DNA of 64,000 nucleotides from NCBI GenBank assembly GCA_007449985.2, contig VIIQ02000571.1, positions 62,001 through 126,000 on the forward strand. The letters are read 5' to 3'. Source of the DNA: Desmodesmus armatus. Its lineage: Eukaryota > Chlorophyta > Chlorophyceae > Sphaeropleales > Scenedesmaceae. Under the pieces are notes generated by a model, which ran no database searches, was not told where the DNA came from, and saw only the letters and a list, made by a program, of their open reading frames with translations. A program made the translations under genes and the position numbers. Within the stretch, counting starts at the first letter, position 1; each line of letters begins with the position of its first letter. Of this stretch, positions 12,589-20,953 are shown one piece after another.

Positions 12589-13893
12589 ACTAGGTCTCAC
12601 TTTTGAATCGCTCGCTGATGTCCTCAAAGGTTGACCCGCCATCCTTTGAGCGCCATATGGCTGCCTTGACGGTGATCAGGAATACATGCTGCAGCACAGA
12701 TGTGTGATAACAGAGTGACAGATTGAGTGATATAAATGTGAGCGTTCAGCTGTTTAAGAGTGATTAGGAACACACGCTGCAGCACAGCAGCAGACAGCAC
12801 GCAGGCTCGACAGGTGTCACAAATGCAAGCGTGCAGGTAGCTGGGGGTTGGGTTTGCTGCCCTGCAGGGAGGCCAACCAGCCTCATGGTTGGTTGGCCTG
12901 GTAAAACCCTGGTGAAACCCAAGCATAAAAACCAGCCTCATGGGATCATGCAGCAACATGAGTCTGAGCACACAGGTGGTGAGAACTCCGTCCAGAATAG
13001 CAGCAAGCAACAGGGAGATAGCTGCTGCAATGTATCAGGGTTGAGGATTTAGGTAAGGGTAGGTACCCTTGAACCCTTTGACTGGGGGGCAGGGGCACCA
13101 TGACAGTGGCTACACGACCATACATGACAGGTGCCAGCTGCCTTACATGCAATGCAGAAGGCATGTTGTTTTGTTGGTGAAAACAGTGGCAACTGCATTG
13201 TGCAAAATGCAATCATGATGCAATCATGATGCAATGGCAGTGTCCCACACCGCTTCCGCATATGGATGTTATAAGGGCGGGGTATACTGCTACCATGCTG
13301 CAGACAACATGCCCAGGCATCTGCTCTGCCCGCCTCAAAAATCTCTGCATTGCTGCCCCAGTTGCGGCTGGCCTGCTCTGCTGGTGTCCTAGCCATTCCA
13401 CCCTAGTACCAATGGGGTGAGTGCTGGCTCTTGCCCTTGTAGTGCCCTTGTAGCCTTATCTATTTGGTATTACTACTGAGTTCTGCTGGGCAAACTGTCT
13501 GGCCAGAAGATGACATGTGGGTGTGCATGCTGTGCATCAAGGGATTGCCGTACCTGATCGTCTGCTCCAGCCCACTCCACCCCTGCTGCTCTCGAGTCCA
13601 GAAGGGTCTGCAGATGAAGCAGAGCCAGACATGGAAGTGTCTTGAATGCTTTCATATAGTTTGTGATGCGTGATAGAGTCTGCTGCAGAAGGAATGCATG
13701 CCACTGCTTGATCCTGAGGTTTGCTCACCGGTTTGAGCTCAGGGAAAGAGCCAGTGTCACAGGAGCTTTGCAGGTGCCGCGCGTGTGCTGCTGCTGCCCA
13801 GTCAGTTAAGTTTCTGCCTTGAACAGAAGGGTAGAGGCTGGAAAGGCTGACCAGCAGCAGCAGGGTGCCAGCTGCAGCTGCAGAGAGCTGCAT
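2190..13893 (-). CDS. VPS10-domain (sortilin-type) vacuolar/endosomal cargo receptor, 20 exons, 918 aa
   Basis: Type I membrane receptor expected to carry lumenal cargo from Golgi to endosome/vacuole. Exons in transcript order: 13893-13729, 13607-13554, 12688-12601, 11834-11735, 11535-11349, 10383-10141, 9809-9701, 8741-8662, 8263-8171, 7629-7510, 7179-7120, 6787-6652, 6058-5932, 5581-5446, 5132-5056, 4712-4601, 4316-4196, 3742-3573, 3131-2987, 2623-2190. All phases match (2757 nt). Residues 1-26 are a signal peptide. VPS10 propeller blades follow (IWRSKDGGSTFEDI, HTSEDGGAHF, TKMTFNGGGTWQQI, CTWLSFDGGFTW, SYDYGRCW), with CRLHLHG and APGLLVASGNV signatures. The 10CC cysteine module includes CLLGAQRQF, CACTAADVECDYGY and GGYYVSSTGKRLV. 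The TM helix is about 797-816. The 102-aa cytosolic tail has YVPL (869-872, a YxxPhi-type signal), the acidic DEEL and a poly-Gly run. Land plants use VSR receptors for this job. Exon structure is inferred from splice signals and was not checked against RNA. Confidence 0.9.
3209..3292. repeat. G-rich homopolymer tract (C-rich on the transcribed strand)
   Basis: Almost uninterrupted runs of G with a few A lie in the intron before VPS10 exon 2987-3131. On the transcript this is a C-rich pyrimidine tract. Similar tracts lie at about 6445-6610, and poly-C tracts on + lie in RecQ introns (35050-35077 and before most array acceptors). Confidence 0.7.
3315..3505 (-). repeat. Two decayed copies of the start of VPS10 exon 2987-3131
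   Basis: About 3315-3365 and 3453-3505 each repeat, with substitutions, the exon's 5' end plus the intron sequence before it (real junction 3117-3160: AGCTTCTCCTG, then GGTGGCAACG). Both keep an acceptor-like AG. They sit upstream of the true exon in the same intron. The true exon is the one that keeps phase with its neighbours and encodes the 10CC module. Confidence 0.7.
6445..6610. repeat. Poly-G and (TGG)n low-complexity tract, internally duplicated
   Basis: Two near-identical blocks (GTTGATGGTGGTGG..., then poly-G) start at about 6481 and 6530, in the intron upstream of VPS10 exon 5932-6058. On the transcript strand they are C-rich. No coding is supported. Confidence 0.7.
7002..7040 (+). 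repeat. tRNA-like head (Pol III A-box), probable SINE remnant
   Basis: CCATAGCTCAGCCGGTAGAG closely resembles the 5' half of a tRNA (D-arm, A-box consensus TRGCNNARNGG). The rest does not fold as a tRNA: no anticodon arm or CCA-side stem can be paired, and the only B-box-like string (about 7081-7091) is poor. A tRNA-derived SINE fragment is the best reading. Confidence 0.35.
8352..8415 (+). repeat. Dispersed repeat A, copy 1
   Basis: TTGGATGGTTGATGCATTGG and the following CACTCCCTGTGTCTCCACACA recur at about 29742-29806 and 30052-30112 in the same orientation, with few differences. This copy lies in the intron just upstream of VPS10 exon 8171-8263. Function unknown. Confidence 0.7.
9021..9649. 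mobile_element. Composite repeat with terminal inverted repeats and tRNA-like Pol III boxes, copy 1
   Basis: This element in a VPS10 intron recurs at 47781-48395. It has two parts. The left part (9021-9185) is a large imperfect palindrome: CCTCTGATTTTGG at its left end is matched by CCAAAATCAGAGG at its right end, around GC-rich blocks of the GAGGCGAAGCCGAG type. The right part is bounded by a 16-bp inverted repeat (9190-9205 and 9634-9649) and contains an A-box (TGGCCCACTGG, 9420-9430) and a degraded B-box (GGTTAGAATCC, 9464-9474). It encodes no protein. A non-autonomous element of SINE/MITE character is inferred. Confidence 0.65.
10538..10617 (-). repeat. Decayed copy of the start of VPS10 exon 10141-10383
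   Basis: Read on the minus strand this gives a corrupted version of the exon opening (GMTWVNLTANANG becomes MAWGNPTANANG). Flanking intron sequence is duplicated too (GGAGGGTCAGAG, then TGACATCA.TGTGCGG in both copies). The frame breaks further on, so it is a pseudo-exon. Confidence 0.7.
10886..11215 (-). repeat. Two extra tandem copies of VPS10 exon 11349-11535
   Basis: Copy B (11058 to about 11215) keeps an open frame nearly identical to the true exon (CAQDLLVAE, RPGCRLLDEVEM) and a GTAC donor, but lacks the exon's first segment and has no acceptor AG at the right place. Copy C (10886 to about 10945) is shorter and more decayed but still keeps a GT donor. Spacing is about 290 and 170 bp. 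The true exon supplies the TSSDFGET blade start and the correct phase. Confidence 0.75.
11971..12014 (-). repeat. Duplicate of the start of VPS10 exon 11735-11834
   Basis: The first ~43 bases of the exon (SIK, then QVVAITQVLS in translation) and its CTCCTGCAG acceptor are repeated about 180 bp upstream in the transcript. The copy then runs into unrelated sequence, so using it would break the VPS10 fold. Confidence 0.75.
12405..12450. repeat. (CTG)n trinucleotide run
   Basis: A pure (CTG) run of about 15 units lies in the VPS10 intron upstream of exon 11735-11834. Shorter CTG runs lie at 12379-12391, 12470-12487 and 12559-12583. They are non-coding here, but the same triplet encodes poly-Gln and poly-Ala in the neighbouring genes. 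Confidence 0.85.
12754..12776 (-). repeat. Short copy of the start of VPS10 exon 12601-12688
   Basis: On the minus strand GTGTTCCTAATCACTCTTAA mirrors the true exon start GTATTCCTGATCACCGTCAA (VFLIT in both), and the GCTGCAG acceptor is duplicated too. The similarity lasts only about 23 coding bases. Confidence 0.6.
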
Positions 13894-14349
13894 GGGCCCT
13901 GTTTGTGTGTCTCGCTACTGCTGGTCCAGGTGTGTGGGGACTTCAGATACTCCAGGACGCACGTCACCGATACCAAAAAGCTTTGATCGCTGGTCAAAAT
14001 TGTTCTGCGTGTTTGCCGGGCATGCCAGACAGGTCAGGACGGAGCTCTTGCACTTTGTGATGGAGTGAGTGACTCCGGTGATGGACGTATCAGGGTTTCA
14101 AACGCCTATGACGGGTCCTATCGTGGTCTCGGATCATACAAGCAAGCCCCTTGCCCTCGCGTTGCTGTGAAGTATTCAAGCAGCACTGACAGCCAAAGCC
14201 CGAACTCTGCCCACAAAGCAAACCCAAACCTTCCAGCCGAGCACTCGCTGTGCCTTTTCATACATGTGCTTCACCTGAACTGGTGTCCAGCCACCCTGCG
14301 CGACAGCACTGCTGTACCCAACAACAGCAACACAGCAACAACAGCAATC
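13894..14349. promoter_or_regulatory. Shared head-to-head promoter region of the VPS10 receptor and SPICE1-like gene
   Basis: About 456 bp separate the divergent start codons (VPS10 ATG ending at 13893 on -, SPICE1-like ATG at 14350 on +), so both 5' UTRs and promoters must fit here. No convincing TATA box was found. An open frame on + from 14065 runs into the second gene, so its start could be farther upstream. Confidence 0.5.
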
Positions 14350-17300
14350 ATGAGACGTGTGCACAGAAAGCCATACTACCCGCCCCCACTTCACCTCAGC
14401 AAGAAGAAGCACAAGGACAAGTCTAGTCAGCCCTTGGTGCAGCCAGAGTGGGATGTGAGTACTGCATGCTGCACTGTCAGCGACACAGCAGCAGCACACG
14501 CAACACGTGTACAACGCCAGCACCATGTGCTCATGTTCCCTCCTGTCTGCACATCTTCGTCCTGCAGGACACCGTACATGACCTGACTGCCTTGAAAGCA
14601 TCGCCTGATGACCTGGTGGGTTGTCTGGTTGGTTGATGCTGGTTCCGCTGCTGTTGCATTTGCCTGACCACCGGCCATCGGTGCTAGCACGCGCTGGTAC
14701 ACCAGCAGGCCGTTGCTGTCACTCAAAACCAAATGGTGGGCTGCTTTTCTGCATGCTGCAGTTGAAGCGCAAGCTATCCAGGACATCTCACAACCAAATG
14801 GGCATAGCCCTGGTGACCCAACTGCGACGCTCGGCCCGCAGCGGTGCGTGCACAATGGGCCAAGCCAACACACGTTTGCAAGCATAGTGATTCAAGCCAG
14901 CACATGCTGACGCACAGCACACCCCTCCTGGCCCTTCCTTGTGTGCTTGAGAGCTGTGCCAACCTAGCATGCTCAGCCCCACAGTAGCACACATCCGCTG
15001 CACAGCACATATGGTGTTGATTTGCCTGGCTTCCTTTGCGTGAGCTGTTCAGAGTGAACTCATGAACATCCAGTGTAACACTCATAGCCCCAGCTGGCCA
15101 GCCAGCTGCTTGCTTCAGCTCTGCAACCCTGCTGCTGGAACGGTCAGCCGTGCTGCTTACCCCTTAGCCAGTGGCGACCCATCAGCGCACCAGCATGCCA
15201 GCAAGCTAGCTCACCATGCCAACCTGATTGACCAACATTGCAAAAACGACGTCTCACACAACAAGTGTTGGCCTGCCTGCTGCTTCTGCACAGGTCAGCA
15301 GGATCGCTACACCCCCAGCGCTTCAGATGGTGACGCCTCTGACACCGACAGTGAACCAGCCTGCACCTCTCCTCACAGCCAGCAGCAGCAGCAGCAGCAT
15401 GGCTCAGCCTGCCACCAGCAGCCATCACCCTCTCATGCGGGTCAGCAACAGCACGGGGGCCTAAGGCAGCAGCAGTGGCAGGGACAGGAGCGGCGGCAGC
15501 AGCAGCACTGGCAAGGGCGGCAGCAGCCACTGCGGCAGCAGGCACCTGCCAGCCGCTCTACTTCTGCGCTGGCCCAGTATGCTTCCAGCACAGCAGACAG
15601 TGAGGAAGATGTTTGCCAGTGGCACAGCCCCATCCGGCCAACACATCAACAGCAGCAGCACGAGGGGCGGCCAGGTCTGCAAGATGTCCGCAGCAGCAGA
15701 CAGCAGCACAGCACAGCAGCTGGACTGACAGAGCTCACAGATGCAGCCGTGCGGCGCCTGCAGCAGCTGGAGCAGCAGCAGCATGCCGAGTTAGACAAGC
15801 AGCACGGCGGCAGGCTGTCTGTAGATGCAGACGCATTGCAGGTCCTGTTGGATAAGGTGGGACCCAGCCAGCTTTTGGGGTGGATCTATGGGTCCAGGAG
15901 TGACTATGGACAGGGTCCAGTGCCGTGCCAGCAGATGCCAAGGCTCGTGGCAGTTTGGTTTGGTGCCGAGGAGATGTACAAGCACTTGTTGGAACTTCAG
16001 CGGGGATCAAACATACATATGGATGGAGCTTGCGACCAATGCTGCTGTGTTTGTGTGTAGACACGTCCGAGAAGCCCCAAATGCACGACATCATACGCTT
16101 GTCCTGTGTCTTGTCTTGTGTCCCTGTCCTTGTGTGTTTGACCAGATCAACTTGTTAGAGGCACAGCTGGGGCAGAGGGACCTGCAGCAGCAGGAACAGC
16201 AGCAGCCCCACCCCAGCACGCCAGGGCTGCAGCAGCAGCTGTCAGCAAGCCAGCAGCAGCTGCAAGCCACACAGCAGGAGCTGCGCGTGCTGCGGGACGA
16301 ACACAGGCAGTATGTTGCACATACCAGCACGCTGCTCACGCAGCTGCAGACCCAAGTGCAGCAAGTACTGACAGGCCAGCACATGCTGCCTCCTCCCGTG
16401 CCGTCGTTGCACGCGCAAGTGCAGCCACAGCACCAGCAGCCAATGTCGCTGCCAGCGTACAGCAGCCGGCTGCGACCTGCTACTGTTGGTGGCCAGCAGG
16501 GCCTACAGGCTGCTGCTGCTGCTGGTGGTGGAGATGCTGTGGGGGTTGCCGGTGCTGCTGCTGCTGCTGCTGCTGCAGGCGTGAGAGACAGCAGCACTGA
16601 CAGGCTCCTGCAGATCAGCAGCTTCATACGGCAGCAGCTGCATGAGCAGGAGCAGGGAGCAGCAGCACAGCCGGGGTTTAGTGGCAGCACAGGGCTCAGC
16701 ACAGGCACCAGTGGTCGGGCTCCAGGCATGTGGCCGGCAGCACCCAACCGCAGTGACAGCACCAGCATGCAGCAGGAGCAGCAGCCAGCCTATACTGCTG
16801 CTGAAGCCACCAAGGGCGGGGGGTCCAGTGACTCTGCCAGCAAGTTTGCAGCAGCAGGCAGGGAGCCAGCAGGGAAACAAGTGACCGGTTCAGCCTCGAG
16901 CTGCAGCAGCCCTTCACGCAGGAAAGCAGCGCTGCTGTTCACTCCAGCAGTGGCTGACTCTGTGTCGCTGCCAAGCTATGCGGCGATGCGGCAGCAGGGC
17001 AGAGGGCCGCTGGGGTCACCAGCCACAGCCAGGGGTCCACTTGGCCAGCAGCAGTGGTCGCCGGGCGCAACCGGCAGCCCTACAGGGCTAGCTAGCAGGG
17101 GGTGGAGGGGGCATGACAGCGGCTCTCAAGCAGCAGGAGAGGCAGTACAGACAGCAGGCAGCATGGGTGGCTCAAGTAGCCCTAGCAGGGGTAGGAGGGG
17201 GCATGACACATCAAGCGGGGGCCCTCGAGCATCAGTCGGCAGCCCCCAGCGGCTGCATGCAACACACATCCCACGGCCGGTGCCCATGCAGGGCATGGAT

Positions 17301-18390
17301 GACAGGGGGCTGGCAGGCCAGCAGCAGCAGCAGCAGCACCGGCTAGCTGGCAGTGTAGACAGCAGGAGTGTTGGCAGGGACGCCCCTGCGCTGTCATCGC
17401 TGAGAGTCCTGCCAGCGGCAGCTGCTGCTGCAGCCGTGTGGGAGGCGGAGCTGGCTTCATCACCCAGGCCGCAGCAGATGCAGGTGTGCACATACACCTT
17501 TGGCTGTGATGTGTACGTCAATCATGTAGTGGTCAACATGGGGGGAGAAACAGACAGGCAAATAGACAGAGGGACAGGCAGATACCGGAAAGAGACAGGA
17601 CAGAGCAACACTCATGAGGGCATAGACCAGCCATACAGTCCTCTTTGCTGCCTGTGCAGAGGTTCAGAACAAGTGCAGAGGTTCAGAACAATTCCTCCCT
17701 TCAGGCCTCTGCAAGTGCCACAGGAGGCTCTGCATGCACCAGCTCTCCTGAGGCATACATCAGCCCCCAGAACCGTCTGCGTTCTTACTTTGAAACTATT
17801 TTTGTTGTCCTGATTTTTCCGTGCAGGTGCCACAGGGGGCAATGCATGCAGCACCCCTCAGCAATGCAGCCGGAGAGTATGTGCTGAGGCTGGGGCCACA
17901 CCAGCAGGCACAGCTGCCAAGTGACCTTACAGTGCTGCTGCGAGACCTTGGCCTAGCATCCCTGGAGTTTGACCAAGTCCCAGCCGGACCTGTAAACCCC
18001 AGTCAACCGCCAGCAGCCTCGTCAGCACAACAGCAAAGGACGGCGGCAGAAGCAGCAGGAGGGGTGCCAGTGGTGCTTTCCGAGGCTGCAGCAGCGCCAG
18101 CAGCGGTCACAGCCCCAGGTTTGTTGAGCCTCAGTAGGGGCGATGGGGTGCTGGGTAGCCTAGAGGATGTGGATAGGTGGCTGCAGGAGGGGCTGCCTAG
18201 GGCTGCTGTGAGTAGGGTGTTTACTGCAGCAGGGTGTTTGGTGGAGGACAGGGTGACTGCTGCTGGTGCTGTGGGTGGTGCTGGTGCACCACAGCCGCGG
18301 GTGCTGGCAGACTTGAAGAACATGTGCTTCAGAGACCACTTGCGGGCAGCAGCCACGGCCGCAGCAGCCAGCACTGGGAGGGTGGAGTGA
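14350..18390 (+). CDS. SPICE1/CCDC52-like centriole and spindle coiled-coil protein, 6 exons, 899 aa
   Basis: Exons 14350-14454, 14568-14615, 14762-14843, 15294-15856, 16146-17483 and 17827-18390 join in phase (2700 nt). The N-terminus is basic and Pro-rich (KPYYPPPLHLSKKKHKDK), followed by PEWDDTVHDLTALKASPDDL and a basic RKLSRTSHN segment. As I recall it, animal SPICE1, a protein of centrioles and mitotic spindle that acts in centriole duplication, has a similar N-terminal EWD.TV.DLT...A.PEDL.RR...H.SKN motif. The middle is Gln-rich with coiled-coil heptads (about residues 205-330: LLDKINLLEAQL, QQELRVLRDEH). The rest is Ser/Gly/Gln-rich and disordered. A conserved-looking C-terminal block ends with LADLKNMCFRDHL. 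An in-frame ATG at 14065 could add 95 residues, but the 14350 start gives the more natural N-terminus. A role in basal bodies is inferred from the motif only. Confidence 0.6.
17711..17755 (+). repeat. Decayed copy of the start of SPICE1-like exon 6
   Basis: GTGCCACAGGAGGCTCTGCA resembles the true exon start at 17827 (GTGCCACAGGGGGCAATGCA). The copy is preceded by AAG rather than CAG and sits 112 bp upstream in the same intron. Confidence 0.7.
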
Positions 18391-18941
18391 GAGGGTACAA
18401 CCCCAATCAGTCCTGGTCAGTATCGGCCCCAGGGGGAGGGGACAGTTGTTGGCAGATTGGTCTGTGGTGTGTGGGTGCGGTGGCAAGATTTCCTGTAGTG
18501 CTCTGATTGTCAACAACGTGCAGATTGAGTGTGCAAGGTACAGGTTGACGTGCTCTAGAGATCTCCTGTGTGCAATTTGCAGTTGTGTAGTCAAACACCC
18601 ATGCCTGGGACATGTCGAAGCTGCTTTGTCAGCTACTGTAACATTGTCGTCTTGCGTGTGGTCTGCATGTTGTGTTGCAGCAGCTCCGGCCTCGTGCGTT
18701 GCATTGTTCGCGCGGCTACGAGGCATAAGACTCACAACTGAGCCAAGATGCTCCATATGTAGTCAATATTTCTGACAATCCATCACATCACTATCATACA
18801 TTGTTGCTTCAAGGCAATCGGCAGTCTAGGGCCTGGACTGGCCCTGGCGCCAATACTGCAGTAATCGCCGTTTGCAAGCCTCGTGACCGCACGATCAATT
18901 CCAATCCATAACATCAGCATACTACAAGGCGCGTTGCCGGC
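18391..18941. other. Intergenic region between SPICE1-like and F-box genes
   Basis: No gene seen. It must hold the 3' UTR of the SPICE1-like gene (TGTAA near 18637) and the promoter and 5' UTR of the F-box gene. Confidence 0.4.
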
Positions 18942-20922
18942 ATGGCTGATCTTCAGTCACAACAGCATGGCCAACAGCAGCAGCTGCTTGACCCCACAGT
19001 TTGTGCCTTTGACACCCTGCCAGAGCACATCTTGACCATCATCGCACAGCATTTGTCGGGTGGCACTCTCGAGAACTTCCGCCAGACCTGCACCCACTTC
19101 AGACAGGCCGCCAACCTGAGGGTCAAATCCCTGGACTTCCATGCATGTGCAAGTGTGCCAGGCAGCTCAGCACAGGTGCCAGCATGTGCAGTAGCAGCGC
19201 TGCAGGACCACCCAAACGCGAGCAGGCTCACCTTTCCTTCAAGCTGGCGCTATTTTTGCATTGTGAAGCTGCTGCAGCACATGGCAAAGCTCAGGAGCTC
19301 TGTTGGTAGCACCAGCAGCAACGACAGGGATCTTGGCAGCACCTGCAGCAGCCACCATTCAGTCAACACCAGCATCTCAAACAGTGACGGAGGCAGCAGT
19401 AGCAGCAGCAGGACCCTGCAGGGCGTTCAGTTGGACTGCTTGGAGCTGCATTTCCAGTCGGTGTGTGCCAGCCTGTGTGACCACATTGCCAGGCTGGCCC
19501 CTGGTGTAACACAGCTGCAGCTGTCACTGGACCTGGCCTTTGAACTGACGACCAAACAGGTAAGCACTACTGATAACCAGTTTTGAATGATCTTTTCCAT
19601 GTAATGACACTTGTACCGCTGAGTTTCTTGGCTTGGTTTGGTGGATGCTTGCCACATGAATTGGGTTTGTCTGATACAATGCAGCTGCAGTGACACTCTC
19701 ACCAAGCCTGTCCTGCTGAGCAAGCAGTGGCTGCAACCACCCCACACAAACAGCAACCCTTTTTCCCCATCCACCCAGCTTTCCACCCATCCCCTGCACC
19801 AATGACACAGTGGAACAGCAAGCACCTCATTTCCTGCATTCACTGACTCAGCAGCAGCAGCGCGCCACCGGCATTCACACACCGTGTCCAAACTGCACAA
19901 CACCGCCTGCATACCAATCAACAACCTCACACATCATCACCACAATGTACCCCTTTGTCAGCACGTAGCCACCGCAAATCACCCTCTGTACCCTCCTTTG
20001 CTGTAGGTGCGGCGCATCACAGCCCTCGCCAGCCTACCCAACCTTGAAACCCTGTGGCTAGACCCCGACCTAGGGCCTGAGGCACTCAAAACCCTGGCCA
20101 GGCTGCAGGGCTTAAGGGAGCTGCGTCTGTTGGGCAGCAGCCACCTGAGCCACAGCAGCCACAGCCTGCAAGCCCTGTGTGGCCTCAGCCAGCTGACAGG
20201 ACTGAGCTTCAAATGGACCGGGGGACGGTGAGTTAGTGCGATCACCATCGATCATGTTAACAGCACCAGTAAGATTAAGAGTGGTAACAACTTGCTGAAA
20301 CAGTAACAACAACTTACTATTGCATCGATTCCTTTAGGAATAGATGCCAATACAGCGCACGGGTCTCACACCCACACACATGACTGCTAAAACTGGTCTG
20401 AAGTAAGGTCCAAGAGGTGTCAGAGCAGGCCTTGGCTAGTCGTTCAGGAATGTTGTGGTTATAATAAGTAATAATGTCCTTTGTAGGCTGCGTATGGATG
20501 CTGCGGTAGCAAACGCCAACATTCCTGCAGCTGCTGGTTACGAGAAGGTCAAAAGGAAAAATGCCACGATGTACGTACGTATTTGTCGGTGACGGCTGGG
20601 GCACGCCTGTGTGCCGCAATAGTCTGGTTGAATAGCGTCACTAATTTCATGGACGCAATTTCCTTGCACGTGCAAAGTGCACCGTACACAACAGGGCAGG
20701 GAAAAGGTTATTGAAGATAAGAATGAAAAAACGTTTCATGGGGCCTTTGGGTAGAGGCTGCGAGCTCGCTCTCGAGACAAGTGCGGGGTTGAGTAATGGG
20801 TGACTAACAGTCCGTCAGCTGTGGATGCGCGTGCCGAAGACATAAGGACTTTAGCTAGATTCTGCCCATCAGCGACGCAGGCACAGGATAGGAATGCAAG
20901 GGCGCAGCAGCTTTGTTCACTC

Positions 20923-20953
<31 letters not shown>

